This document shows, piece by piece, positions 1 through 9,252 of a DNA stretch of 35,634 bases. Source of the stretch: Collinsella aerofaciens (lineage in GTDB: Bacteria > Actinomycetota > Coriobacteriia > Coriobacteriales > Coriobacteriaceae). The notes under the pieces are model-generated. The model did no database searches, was not told the origin of the DNA, and saw only the letters and a program-made list of their open reading frames with translations. The first letter of the stretch is position 1, and each line of letters starts with the position of its first letter. The DNA is taken from assembly GCF_015548375.1 (NCBI RefSeq), contig NZ_JADMWW010000025.1:1-35634 (forward strand), written 5' to 3'. The translations under genes were made by a program, and so were the position numbers.

Positions 1-62
1 CTGACCCCATATCGTTGGGGCCAGGCCCGATTTTGCCTCTTGACAATGTCCTGCTCATATTA

Positions 63-77
63 AAAGGAACGTCCCCA
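63..77. repeat. short copy of a dispersed GTCCCC repeat
   Basis: The 15-bp word AAAGGAACGTCCCCA occurs here and again, identically, at 6747-6761. Close relatives lie at 16869-16882, 16946-16959 and 20067-20080. All are intergenic. The copies at 16869 and 16946 are parts of a larger palindromic element, so this is probably a fragment of that family. The rest of 1-93 shows only a small CCCCA/TGGGG inverted repeat near position 5-20. Confidence 0.5.
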
Positions 78-93
78 GATGCCGAATCCGCAG

Positions 94-864
94 CTATAGC
101 AGGCCAAAGTGCTTGGCGGCGTTGTAGATGCCGTCGTCGTCTACGGCGGTCGTTACGTAGGTCGCTGCGGCCTTCACGGTATCCTGCGCGTTGCCCATGG
201 CCACGCTCGTGCCCACGGCCGAGAACATCGACAGGTCGTTCTCGCCGTCGCCAAAAGCGATCGCCTCGCTCGCGTCGATATCCAGCCGCTCCAGCGTCGC
301 CGCGACACCCAGGTCCTTGCCGCCGTTAGCGGGAATAATATCGCAGAACAGGTCACACCAGCGCGTGGTGAGCGAATGCGACACCGCATCGGTCACGATA
401 TGCTCGTCGGCCGGGTCCACAAAGGCGCAAAACTGGTAGACCGGCGCGTCAAAGGCGTGCTCAAACGGCTCCTCGTGGTAGACGATTCCCGCGTTGCTGC
501 CAGCCGTCACCACGCGCTCGGACAGGCGGTTCACAAACGAGTTCTCGCCCTGCATGCACAGCGAATCGTAGCGCCCCTGCGCCACCTGGTCCACGATCAC
601 CGCAACGTCGTCCGGATCGATCGGGCAGCTACGGTAAACGCCCTCAGCATCAAAGCAGTGCTGGCCCGAAAGCGTAATGTACGCATCCCAGCCCAAGTCG
701 AGCAGCCAATCGGGCATCTGGTAGGTCGGGCGACCCGTGGCGATCACGCACGCAATCCCCTGCTCGCGAAAGCTGTCGAGCACCTGCTGCGCCGACGCCG
801 GAATCCGGTGCGTCTTAAAGCTCAGCAGTGTGCCGTCGATATCGAAAAACGCGGCCTTGATCAT
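94..864 (-). CDS. Cof-type HAD-IIB family phosphatase
   Basis: Predicted soluble 256-aa phosphatase of the HAD superfamily acting on an unidentified phosphorylated metabolite. HAD motif I is DIDGT at residues 8-12 (nucleophile Asp8, acid/base Asp10). Thr43 in ATGRP is motif II, Lys183 motif III, and GDGEND at 205-210 is the metal-binding motif IV. The stretch of about 100 residues between motifs II and III is the type-IIB cap, which sets substrate choice in this family. Length is normal. The ATG is preceded by GAGGAG lying across the stop region of the ABC-F gene; the two genes are 6 bp apart and probably form one transcript with this gene second. The substrate cannot be read from the sequence. 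Confidence 0.88.
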   Translation of the reverse strand: MIKAAFFDIDGTLLSFKTHRIPASAQQVLDSFREQGIACVIATGRPTYQMPDWLLDLGWDAYITLSGQHCFDAEGVYRSCPIDPDDVAVIVDQVAQGRYDSLCMQGENSFVNRLSERVVTAGSNAGIVYHEEPFEHAFDAPVYQFCAFVDPADEHIVTDAVSHSLTTRWCDLFCDIIPANGGKDLGVAATLERLDIDASEAIAFGDGENDLSMFSAVGTSVAMGNAQDTVKAAATYVTTAVDDDGIYNAAKHFGLL

Positions 865-870
865 CCTCGC

Positions 871-2730
871 CTACTCCTCGCCCTCGAGCTTTTCGCTCGC
901 CTCGAGCCACGCCATCTCAAGCTCGTCCATGGCGGCGTGGGCCTCGTCGATCTTTGCCTGCTGCTCGCCGAGCGCCGTGTAGTTGGTGGGATCGACCTGG
1001 GCCATGGCGGCCTCGGCCTCCTCCACGCGAGCGCGCTGCGTCTCCATCTTGCGCTCGAGCGAGCTCACCTCGCGGCGGAGCTTCTGGCGTTCGGCGTTGG
1101 AAAGGCCATTGGGCTGCCCGCTCGTCTTAGGCTTTTCGGCCGCAACCGCTGCGGCACCGGTGTCGAACGTGCCGGTCTTGGCACTCGGCGCGCCCACGGG
1201 CTCGCCCTCGGCGGTGGCGTTGCACAGGCGCAGGTACTGGTCCACGCCGCCGGGCATATGCGTCAGGTGGCCGTCAAGCAGTGCCCACTGTTGGTCGGTC
1301 ACGCGCTCCATGAGGAAACGGTCGTGCGTCACCAGGATCAGCGTGCCCGGCCAGCCATCGAGCAGGTCCTCGACAATCGCCAGCATGTCGGTATCGAGGT
1401 CGTTGCCTGGCTCGTCCAGGATGAGCACGTTGGGCTCGTCCAGAATCGTCAGCAGCAGCGACAGGCGACGGCGCTGGCCGCCCGAAAGATCGCCGATGCG
1501 GCTCCAGAGCTGCTGCGTCGTAAAGCCCAGGCGCTCGCAAAGCTTCTCGGGCGAGGTCTCCTTGCCGTCGATGACGTAATACTTCTTATAGTTGCCGAGC
1601 ACCTCGCGAATCGTGTCACCCATGTAGGGTTCGAGCTCCTCGAGCTGCTGCGACAGCACACCAAAGCGCACTGTCTGGCCAATCTTCACGCGGCCGCGCG
1701 TGGGCTCAATCTTGCCCTGGATCACGTCGAGCAAGGTCGACTTGCCGGCGCCGTTCTCGCCCAAAAGACCATAGCGGTCGCCCGCGCCGATAAGCCAGGT
1801 CACGTCGGAGAGCACCTGCTTGGGCGCGCCGTCGGTATCCGCATAGCCGGCATCAACGTCGATCACGTCGATGACCTGCTTGCCTAGGCGGCTCACGGCG
1901 AGGCGCTTGAGCTCCAGCTCGTCGCGCACGGGCGGCACGTCGGCGATCAGCTCGCGAGCAGCCTCAACGCGAAACTTGGGCTTGGTGGAACGAGCCTGGG
2001 CACCGCGGCTCAGCCACGCGAGCTCCTTGCGCGCCATGTTGCGGCGGCGCTCCTCGGTGACGGCGGCCATGCGGTCGCGCTCTACGCGCTGAAGGATATA
2101 TGCCGAGTAGCCGCCCTCGAAGGGGTCGACCTGGCCGTCGTGGACCTCCCACATGCTAGTGCAGACCTCGTCCAAGAACCAGCGATCGTGCGTGACCACG
2201 AGCATGGCGCCCTGACCGCGCTGCCAGCGGGCCTTTAAGTGACGCGCGAGCCAGTTGATGGTGCGCATGTCCAGGTGGTTGGTGGGCTCGTCGAGCATGA
2301 GCACGTCGTAGTCGCCGATCAGCAGGCGCGCGAGGTCCACGCGACGGCGTTGGCCGCCCGAAAGCTCGCCCACCGTGCCCTCCCAGGGAACATCGCTAAT
2401 GAGACCGGCGAGGATCTGGCGCGTACGCGGACTCGAGGCCCACTCGTACTCGGGCGTGTCGCCCACGACGGCATGATGCACGGTGTCGGTATCGGCCAGG
2501 TTGTCCTTTTGGCCGAGCAGACCGATCGTGGTGCCGCGGCGATGTGTCACGCGGCCGTCGTCGGGCTCCAGCGTGCCGGCGAGCACGCTCAGCAGCGTCG
2601 ACTTGCCGTCGCCGTTTTTACCGACAATACCAATGCGGTCGCCCTCGCCCACGCCGAGCGTCACGCTATCGAAAATATGCTTGGTGGGAAACTCTAGGCT
2701 GACGGAATCGCATCCCAAAAGAATCGCCAT
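871..2730 (-). CDS. ABC-F family ATPase (Uup-like)
   Basis: Soluble 619-aa protein with two ATP-binding cassettes and no membrane segment, the layout of ABC-F translation factors that act on the ribosome. Cassette 1 has Walker A GKNGDGKST (37-45), signature LSGGQ (123-127) and Walker B LMLDEPTNH (144-152). Cassette 2 has GENGAGKST (324-332), LSGGQ (415-419) and ILDEPGN (437-443). The linker contains ELAWLSRGAQAR, typical of Uup-type members, and the last 75 residues are a predicted charged coiled coil, also as in Uup. The ATG at 2730 was chosen over upstream starts because AAGGAG lies 11 bases before it. Cassette 2 carries DEPGN in place of the usual DEPTN. Uup is the best guess among ABC-F subfamilies; an antibiotic-resistance role is not suggested. 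Confidence 0.9.
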   Translation of the reverse strand: MAILLGCDSVSLEFPTKHIFDSVTLGVGEGDRIGIVGKNGDGKSTLLSVLAGTLEPDDGRVTHRRGTTIGLLGQKDNLADTDTVHHAVVGDTPEYEWASSPRTRQILAGLISDVPWEGTVGELSGGQRRRVDLARLLIGDYDVLMLDEPTNHLDMRTINWLARHLKARWQRGQGAMLVVTHDRWFLDEVCTSMWEVHDGQVDPFEGGYSAYILQRVERDRMAAVTEERRRNMARKELAWLSRGAQARSTKPKFRVEAARELIADVPPVRDELELKRLAVSRLGKQVIDVIDVDAGYADTDGAPKQVLSDVTWLIGAGDRYGLLGENGAGKSTLLDVIQGKIEPTRGRVKIGQTVRFGVLSQQLEELEPYMGDTIREVLGNYKKYYVIDGKETSPEKLCERLGFTTQQLWSRIGDLSGGQRRRLSLLLTILDEPNVLILDEPGNDLDTDMLAIVEDLLDGWPGTLILVTHDRFLMERVTDQQWALLDGHLTHMPGGVDQYLRLCNATAEGEPVGAPSAKTGTFDTGAAAVAAEKPKTSGQPNGLSNAERQKLRREVSSLERKMETQRARVEEAEAAMAQVDPTNYTALGEQQAKIDEAHAAMDELEMAWLEASEKLEGEE

Positions 2731-2800
2731 ATGCCCTGCTCCTTCGTAGAAATTCAACGTTGTCCATGATAGCAGCGAAAAGGCAGGCCGCACACGACAC

Positions 2801-2838
2801 AAAAAGGCGGGCCATCTCCCGCAAGAGATGACCCGCCT
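2801..2838 (-). terminator. rho-independent terminator of the pst operon
   Basis: On the minus strand a 14-bp stem (arms 2838-2825 and 2818-2805, one G-U-type mismatch) with a 6-base loop is followed by a run of T at 2805-2801. It lies 56 bp after the pstB stop and before the ABC-F gene, so it should end the pst transcript. Confidence 0.85.
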
Positions 2839-2893
2839 CTCCAATCAGTCCCGCGGCAACCATAGCCGCCACGGGCCTCAAGCATGTCCCGGA

Positions 2894-3762
<869 letters not shown>

Positions 3763-3766
<4 letters not shown>

Positions 3767-4689
3767 TCGGCCGTCATCTTCCTTGCCAGTTGTTTGCCCA
3801 CGATACGGGCGACTACGTTAAACAGCAGCACGCAAATCATCAGCAGCGCCGCGGTGCCCCAAACGATCTGCTGGGCCTCGGGGCTGCCCTCGCCATAGAT
3901 CTTGTAGATGTGCACGGCGAGCGACTCACCGGGGCGGAACACGTTCCAGGCGCAGGTGGGGCTCGACAGGTTAAAGCTCAAGAAGTTCAGACGCACCGGC
4001 GAGCTCATGCCCGAGGTAAAGAGCAGCGCCGCGGCCTCGCCAAAGACGCGGCCGGCCGAAAGCACGATGCCGGTCACGATGGCGGGCATGGCCTCGGGAA
4101 TCAGGATGTGCAGCGTGGCCTCCCAGCGGGTAAGGCCCATGGCCAGGCATGCATCGCGCTGGGCCTGTGGCACGTCCTCGAGCGCCTGCTGAATCACGCG
4201 CACCAGAATGGGGATATTGAACATGGTGAGCGTGACGGCGCCGGAGATGATGGAGTACTTCCAGCCCAGCTGCACCGAGAACACCAGGAAGCCAAACATG
4301 CCGACGACGATGGAAGGCAGCGAGGACAGCGTCTCGATGGCGGTAGAGGCGATGTCGCGGATAGGGCCGTTCGGCGCGTACTCAACCAGGAAGACCGCTC
4401 CGCCTAGGCTGATGGGCACCGAGATGATCAGAGTGATCAGCAGCAGGTAGAACGAGTCGAACAGCTGGTAGAGCACGCCGCCCTGCGTTCCGTTGGCGCG
4501 CGACGGCTCTGTGAGAAAGCCCGGCTGGAACAGCGTCGAGATGCCCTCGAACAGGATATAGGCCACCATGGAGATGACGATGAGCATGACGATGGCGACG
4601 ATCGCCGTCAGCACGCCCGTGGCGATGCGATCCTGCTTTTGGACACGCCCGAGCCTCGCCTCGTCGATGTGGATGCGCGTGCTAGCCAC
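3763..4689 (-). CDS. pstA: phosphate ABC transporter permease PstA
   Basis: Inner-membrane permease half that pairs with PstC to form the phosphate channel. Several hydrophobic segments are visible, the first soon after a charged N-terminus. The EAA-type cytoplasmic loop that contacts PstB is visible as EALEDVPQAQRDACLAMGLTRW. The family's GGAVFLVEYAP and LPSIVVGMFG stretches are present. A GTG at 4689 is preferred because GGGGGCGAAGG lies just upstream and the overlap with pstC is then only 8 bp; a TTG at 4713 in the same frame is an alternative that would add eight residues. The stop overlaps the pstB start. Confidence 0.93.
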
Positions 4690-5590
4690 GAGCCTTCGCC
4701 CCCTTGCGGCCAATGAGATGGATGATCAGGATGAAGATGAGGCTCATGCCCATCAGCAGCAGACCGAGTGCCCACAGGACGTCGTCCTGGGCCGAGCCCT
4801 CGGCGTAGACCGCCATGGACGTGGTGAGCGTGGTGGTGATGGTCGAAGCCGGCGACAGCAGCGACGTCGGCATGGCCTCGATGCCGCCGATGACCATGCG
4901 CACGGCGAGCGTCTCGCCAAAGGCGCGGGTCATGCCCAAGATAACCGCGGTCATGAGCGACGGCATGGCGGACTTGAGCACCACGTGCCAGATGGTCTGC
5001 CAGCGGGTGTAGCCCAGCGCGAGCGAGCCCTGTCGGTAGCCGTCGGGCACGGCGCGCAGGCCATCGACCGAAAGCGTGGTCATCGTCGGCAGAATCATGA
5101 CCGCCAGCACGATGGCGCCGGGCAAGATGCCCAGGCCCGTGCTCACGTGGAAAACGCTCTTCATAAGACCGACGACCACGTGAAAACCGATCAGGCCAAA
5201 GACGACCGAGGGGATGCCGGTCAAAAGCTCAATGAGCGGCTGAAAGATCTTAGAGCCAAACTTAGGGCTAATCTCGACCGCAAAGATGGCAGAGCCGATG
5301 GCGATGGGCAGCGCGATAAGCGTGGAGAGTACCATGACCGCAAACGAGGTGACGATCAGGGGCAGGGCGCCGGTATAGGGCAGGCCGTTTTCGGCTGTGT
5401 TGGCCAGGTCCCACTTGGTGCCGGTGAAAAACTCGACGACCGAGACGCCGTCCTTGACAAAAGCCGAGAGGCCCTTTTGGGCGACCATAAAGATGAGCGC
5501 GGCAACGACAAGCGTCACGAGCGCTACGCACGCGCCCGTGACGCCCAGGCCCACGTTCTCAAGGTCGCGCTTTGGCAGCTGTTTTGCCAT
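4682..5590 (-). CDS. pstC: phosphate ABC transporter permease PstC
   Basis: The other permease half of the phosphate importer, 302 aa. It has a long first hydrophobic segment near residues 14-34 and then further membrane spans. PstC hallmarks include GTKWDLAN after the first span, the LTGIPSVVFGLIGF stretch, and the EAA-type loop around LRAVPDGYRQGSLALGYTRW. The ATG at 5590 has GGAAAGG a few bases upstream. It follows pstS after 24 bp and overlaps pstA, so pstS-C-A-B is one operon. Confidence 0.95.
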   Translation of the reverse strand: MAKQLPKRDLENVGLGVTGACVALVTLVVAALIFMVAQKGLSAFVKDGVSVVEFFTGTKWDLANTAENGLPYTGALPLIVTSFAVMVLSTLIALPIAIGSAIFAVEISPKFGSKIFQPLIELLTGIPSVVFGLIGFHVVVGLMKSVFHVSTGLGILPGAIVLAVMILPTMTTLSVDGLRAVPDGYRQGSLALGYTRWQTIWHVVLKSAMPSLMTAVILGMTRAFGETLAVRMVIGGIEAMPTSLLSPASTITTTLTTSMAVYAEGSAQDDVLWALGLLLMGMSLIFILIIHLIGRKGAKARG

Positions 5591-5614
5591 TGCAAACCTT
5601 TCCGGGGCGATTAC

Positions 5615-6553
5615 TTATTTAGCAGAGACCTTGCCGCTGGCGTCCTTGACGACCTTCATGGCAGAGACGGGGATGAAGCCCTGCTCCTCGACGAGCTTGC
5701 CCTGGACGTCGTCGGAAAGCATGAACTCTAGGAAGGCCTTGGTGGCCTCGTCGGCGTCCTTGGAGCAGTACATGTGCTCGGTAGCCCAGATCTTGAAGGA
5801 GTCGTCGGTGACGTTTGCGCTCTTGGGCTCCACGCCCTCGACCTTGATGGCGTTGAACTTGGAGTCATCGAAGTGCGAGAAGTCGAGGTAGGAGATGGCA
5901 TTGTCGGTGCTGCCCATCTGAGTCTGAACGTCGCCGGACTTGTCGAGCTCGGCGTCGCCCTTAAAGTCGACAGCCTCGTCGCCAAAGACGGCAGCCTCGA
6001 AGGTGGCGCGGGTACCGGAGCCGGCCTTGCGGTTGAGAACGACGATAGTAGCGTCGTCGCCGCCGACCTCCTTCCAGTTGGTGATCTGGCCAGAGAAGAT
6101 GCCCTTGAGCTGCTCGAGGGACAGATCGTCGACCGTCACGTTCTTGGAAACGACGGGGCCCATGCCCACGACGGCGACCTCGTGGTCGACGAGGTTCTTG
6201 ACCTGGTCGGCCTCGAGCTTGGTCTCGGCGAAGACGTCGGAGTTACCGATGGTGACGGTGCCGGCGGCGACAGCGGTCAGGCCCTTGCCCGAACCGTTAC
6301 CCGAGCCGGAGACGGAGACATCGGGGTTGGCGTCCATGAACTTCTCGGCAGCGGCCTCGACGAGAGCCTGGAACGAAGAGGCACCGTCGTAGGTCACCTC
6401 GCCGGAGACGGACTCGGCAGCAGCGACGCTACCCTTGTCGGCGGCATCGGATGCGCCGGAGCCGCCGCACCCAACGAGACCGAGACCGACGATGCTGGCA
6501 AGACCACCAGCGAGGCCGAGGAACTGACGACGAGAATAAGCCTGATCGAGCAT
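5615..6553 (-). CDS. pstS: phosphate-binding lipoprotein PstS
   Basis: Extracellular phosphate receptor of the PstSCAB importer, 312 aa from the ATG at 6553, which has AAAGGAAG just upstream. The N-terminus combines a twin-arginine motif SRRQFLG (residues 7-13), a hydrophobic stretch and a lipobox LVGC with Cys29. This indicates Tat export followed by lipid anchoring. The mature protein begins with a Ser/Gly/Ala-rich spacer and then has the PstS pattern: the SGSGNGSGKGL loop and RKAGSGTRATFE, which bind phosphate in the family, and SYLDFSHFDD. First gene of the pst operon. No PhoR/PhoP regulator gene lies nearby, and I could not identify a convincing Pho box upstream. Confidence 0.94.
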   Translation of the reverse strand: MLDQAYSRRQFLGLAGGLASIVGLGLVGCGGSGASDAADKGSVAAAESVSGEVTYDGASSFQALVEAAAEKFMDANPDVSVSGSGNGSGKGLTAVAAGTVTIGNSDVFAETKLEADQVKNLVDHEVAVVGMGPVVSKNVTVDDLSLEQLKGIFSGQITNWKEVGGDDATIVVLNRKAGSGTRATFEAAVFGDEAVDFKGDAELDKSGDVQTQMGSTDNAISYLDFSHFDDSKFNAIKVEGVEPKSANVTDDSFKIWATEHMYCSKDADEATKAFLEFMLSDDVQGKLVEEQGFIPVSAMKVVKDASGKVSAK

Positions 6554-6782
6554 GATCTTCCTTTCATACATGCGACTCGCGGGCACCCCGCCCGCTTTGC
6601 TGTTTGGAAAGATACGACCCCGATCGGGCGACGACCGCCTTATCTGCGGTTTCTTACGGGCTATTGATAGACCCTTACCGCAAGCTCTGCCCAGCCTTTA
6701 CAAACGGATAACAATCCAGCGCCGAACATGGCGCACCTTTTACACCAAAGGAACGTCCCCAATGACTACCCCACCGCAACAG
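6554..6782. other. intergenic region upstream of pstS
   Basis: About 230 bp with no gene on either strand. It must hold the pst promoter, but no clear -35/-10 pair was found. A GCGGGC/GCCCGC inverted repeat (6579-6584 and 6590-6595) lies in the pstS leader. The dispersed word AAAGGAACGTCCCCA sits at 6747-6761. Confidence 0.5.
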
Positions 6783-6809
6783 AAAAAGCCCGGGCAAAAG
6801 CACCGGGCT
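6783..6809 (-). terminator. rho-independent terminator after the dipeptidase
   Basis: Minus strand: AGCCCGG (6809-6803), a 9-base loop, CCGGGCT (6793-6787), then TTTTT. It ends the transcript that runs through the dipeptidase and the structured 3' region at 6842-6942. Confidence 0.75.
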
Positions 6810-6841
6810 CGTAATGCAAGTTTGTATCCAAGCAGGATATA

Positions 6842-6942
6842 GGGGTTTCCCAGGTGCCCGAGATTACCCCGAAAGAGGAGCGCCGCGTATTTTGGTACGC
6901 AAGCGACGGTTTGAGGGGCAAGGTCGGGTGCCTGGGGAAGCC
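6842..6942 (-). other. long imperfect hairpin, structured 3' UTR or small RNA
   Basis: Starting directly after the dipeptidase stop, the minus strand can fold into one hairpin of about 100 nt. GGCTTCCCC pairs with GGGAAACC, CAGG with CCTG, CCCGA with TCGGG, CCTTGCCCC with GGGGTAA, and the tip is GCGTA-CCAAAA-TACGC. Small bulges break the stem. It is followed by about 30 unpaired bases and the terminator at 6809-6783. It does not show the conserved tip of SRP RNA. It may be an mRNA 3' end or a processed small RNA. Confidence 0.45.
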
Positions 6943-8379
6943 CTACAGTTCAAGTTCGTTGAGGCGCAGGATCGCCACGATATAAATCTTGAGCGCCTGC
7001 TTGAGCTGGTCCTCGTTGGCGCACTCGTTGGGACCGTGCATCTGGCCGCCCCACTCGGGCAGCTCCAGGCCGGTCTCCTCGGGGCCAAACGAGACGGCGC
7101 GGGCAAAGTTGCGCGCGTACGTGCCGCCGCCCATAGCAAAGGGCTCAGCATGCTTGCCCGTAAACTCGTTATAGGTATCAATAAGCGCCTTCACGGCCGG
7201 ATCGTCGGCAGACACCGAGAACGGCACCTTAGCGCGACCCAGCTGACACGTCACGCCAAAACGGCCCACGAGCGGGTCGAGCTGCTCGCGGATGGTATCG
7301 GCACTCGTACTGTCGGGGAAGCGCACGTCGATGACCTGCTCAATATGGCCATCCGCCACACGGATGACGCCAGCGTTGCAGGTAAGCGGGCCAAACGCCG
7401 GACTCGTCGCATCGATACCTAGGCCGCGGCCATAGGCATCCGCATGCACAAAGGCCAGGAACTTGACGAACTCGTGCTCGGCAGGCGTCAGCAGACGCTC
7501 GTCGCGTGCACCAAACGCGTCCTCGGCCTCGCGCAGATACGCCACGATCAGGCCGACGGCGTTGATGGTGCCCTCAGGCATCGAAGCGTGGCCGCCAATA
7601 CCGTGGGCGAAAATCTGCGCATGCCCGTTATCAAGCGCCGTGATCTCCAGGCGGTCGGCGTTCTCAACGGGCGCCGGCAGCTCATCGGCGGCAATCGCGA
7701 GCTCGCAGATGGACTGCGACGGAATGGCGTTGCTCGCCTCGGCACCGCTCCAGGACACAATGCGCCCGCCGTCGATCTTGGGGCTCACAAACGTCGCCCC
7801 AAACTGGCCCTTCTCGGCATTGCAGACCGGGAACTCGGCATCGGGCGTAAACAAAAAGTCGGGGTCTGCGTTGTTCTCCAGATAATGGTGAACGTCGGAC
7901 ATGCCCACTTCCTCATCGCAGCCCAGCAGCGCGCGGAAGGTGTAGCGCGGAACAATGCCGTGCTTGAGCAAGTAGGCGCCGGCGTAGAGTGACAATACCG
8001 CCGGGCCCTTGTCGTCAATCACGCCGCGACCGAGCAGCCAGCCCTCGCGGCGCTCCATGGTGAACGGGTCGGTGTTCCAGCCAGGGCCGGCGGGAACCAC
8101 GTCCACGTGGCAGATAGTCGCGAGCTGTTTGTCGCCGCGGCCCGGGATATCGGCGATTCCCACATAGCCCTCGTCGTCGCTCGTCTGATAGCCGAGCTTC
8201 TGCGCGATGCCGAGCGCGCAATCGAGCGCGTCACGGACCGGGCGGCCAAACGGCGCGCCGGGCTCCGCATCGGCAGAAACTGCCACGGACGGATAACTCA
8301 CCAGCTGCTCGATATCGGCGACGACATCCTCCCAGACCTCGTCGACATACTCGGCAACGCTCTGCTCCACCTGATTCAT
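6943..8379 (-). CDS. M20 family dinuclear zinc dipeptidase, PepV-like
   Basis: Cytoplasmic metallopeptidase of the M20 family, predicted to cleave dipeptides. The 478-aa length fits PepV (about 470 aa). Zinc-site pattern: His91 in CHVDVVP, Asp122 in DDKGP, catalytic Glu156 and ligand Glu157 in DEEVG, Asp180 in TPDAEFP, and His448 in MHGPNE. All expected ligands are present. The start at 8379 is favoured because TAAGGAGGT lies 6 bases upstream. A frame extension to 8424 exists but has no ribosome-binding site. It follows the HAD phosphatase gene after 54 bp on the same strand, so the two may be co-transcribed. Exact substrates are unknown. Confidence 0.9.
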   Translation of the reverse strand: MNQVEQSVAEYVDEVWEDVVADIEQLVSYPSVAVSADAEPGAPFGRPVRDALDCALGIAQKLGYQTSDDEGYVGIADIPGRGDKQLATICHVDVVPAGPGWNTDPFTMERREGWLLGRGVIDDKGPAVLSLYAGAYLLKHGIVPRYTFRALLGCDEEVGMSDVHHYLENNADPDFLFTPDAEFPVCNAEKGQFGATFVSPKIDGGRIVSWSGAEASNAIPSQSICELAIAADELPAPVENADRLEITALDNGHAQIFAHGIGGHASMPEGTINAVGLIVAYLREAEDAFGARDERLLTPAEHEFVKFLAFVHADAYGRGLGIDATSPAFGPLTCNAGVIRVADGHIEQVIDVRFPDSTSADTIREQLDPLVGRFGVTCQLGRAKVPFSVSADDPAVKALIDTYNEFTGKHAEPFAMGGGTYARNFARAVSFGPEETGLELPEWGGQMHGPNECANEDQLKQALKIYIVAILRLNELEL

Positions 8380-8433
8380 GGACGACCTCCTTACCAATGA
8401 GCGGCGAGCGTGCCCGCCCCTCACATCAAATAC

Positions 8434-9096
8434 CTATATAGCGAAAAGTTTAGCAAGCTCGGCCACCGAGTGCACCACTGCATCGGCACCCGCCGCCTCG
8501 TGCTCGCCCGGCGCCGCCGCGCCCGAATAGATACCAATGCACGGCACGCTCATCGCGTGCGCGCCCTCGACGTCGTTAAAGCGATCGCCGATCATCACGG
8601 CATCGCCCGCGGCCGCACCCAAGGCCGCCAACGCGTCGCGGACCGAATCGGCCTTGGTCTCGCGCCCCTGCGGCGGATTCATGCCAACCACCGCCTCAAA
8701 CTGAGAAAGTCCCAGCTCTCCCACCATGTCAACGCACTTTGCCTCCATGCGCGACGTCGCCACGGCCAAGCGCTTGCCCTGGGCGACCAACCCATCCAGC
8801 AGCTCGGGGATCCCGTCAAACACGGGATACTCCTCCGGTCCCAGCTCGTCAAAAAAGGCGCGGTACTCGTCGGCCACCACAAGCGACTCCTCGCGGGAGA
8901 AGCCATAAAAGTCGTGAAAACTCTTCCACAGGGGCGGCCCGATCATGCGACGCAGGTCACCCATCTGCGCCTCCGAAAACCCGCGTGCAGCCAGCGTCTT
9001 GCGCGTCGAGGTCATCACCGCCCGACCCGTATCGGCCACCGTGCCATCAAAATCAAACAGCACGACCGGCCGTTTGCATATCTCCAGCGCCTCCAT
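8434..9096 (-). CDS. HAD-IA family hydrolase, phosphoglycolate phosphatase-like
   Basis: Predicted 220-aa phosphatase. Motif I is DFDGT (Asp15 nucleophile, Asp17), motif II the ATSRM stretch, motif III a Lys in GRETKADSV, motif IV GDRFNDVEGA. A helical cap follows motif I, as in the Gph/PGMB-like group. Two earlier in-frame ATGs exist (9102 and 9129). The ATG at 9096 is preferred because AGAGGG lies 6 bases before it, while at 9102 the same site would be too close. The gene diverges from the DegV gene at 9253 and leads into the dipeptidase. The substrate is not known. Confidence 0.85.
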   Translation of the reverse strand: MEALEICKRPVVLFDFDGTVADTGRAVMTSTRKTLAARGFSEAQMGDLRRMIGPPLWKSFHDFYGFSREESLVVADEYRAFFDELGPEEYPVFDGIPELLDGLVAQGKRLAVATSRMEAKCVDMVGELGLSQFEAVVGMNPPQGRETKADSVRDALAALGAAAGDAVMIGDRFNDVEGAHAMSVPCIGIYSGAAAPGEHEAAGADAVVHSVAELAKLFAI

Positions 9097-9145
9097 CGGC
9101 ATCCCTCTTCCCCAGTTGACGATTTCCACACCGACACTTCAAACT

Positions 9146-9166
9146 GTTGACTATTCAACAATTGAA
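9146..9166. promoter_or_regulatory. overlapping inverted repeats in a divergent promoter region
   Basis: GTTGA-ctat-TCAAC (9146-9159) overlaps TTCAA-caa-TTGAA (9154-9166) midway between the divergent HAD and DegV genes. A TTGACT at 9147-9152 with TAGAAA 16 bp on, or a TATACT at 9191-9196, could serve the DegV gene. The arrangement suits a repressor operator, but this is inference. Confidence 0.35.
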
Positions 9167-9252
9167 CCTAGAAATGTGGAACGACTCCACTATACTTGTC
9201 GCACTTTGCTCTCAGAAGGCGGCGCCGTCGCGCCCCAACGAAAGGTGCAATT

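Noticed and set aside
40-61. TTGACA at 40-45 as a promoter
   Set aside because: No -10 box at 16-18 bp spacing, and it would read antisense into the HAD gene.
109-1887. Long open frame on the plus strand opposite the HAD and ABC-F genes
   Set aside because: It is antisense to two well-supported genes, crosses both, and its product is His/Arg/Leu-rich low complexity with no domain, as expected in GC-rich DNA.
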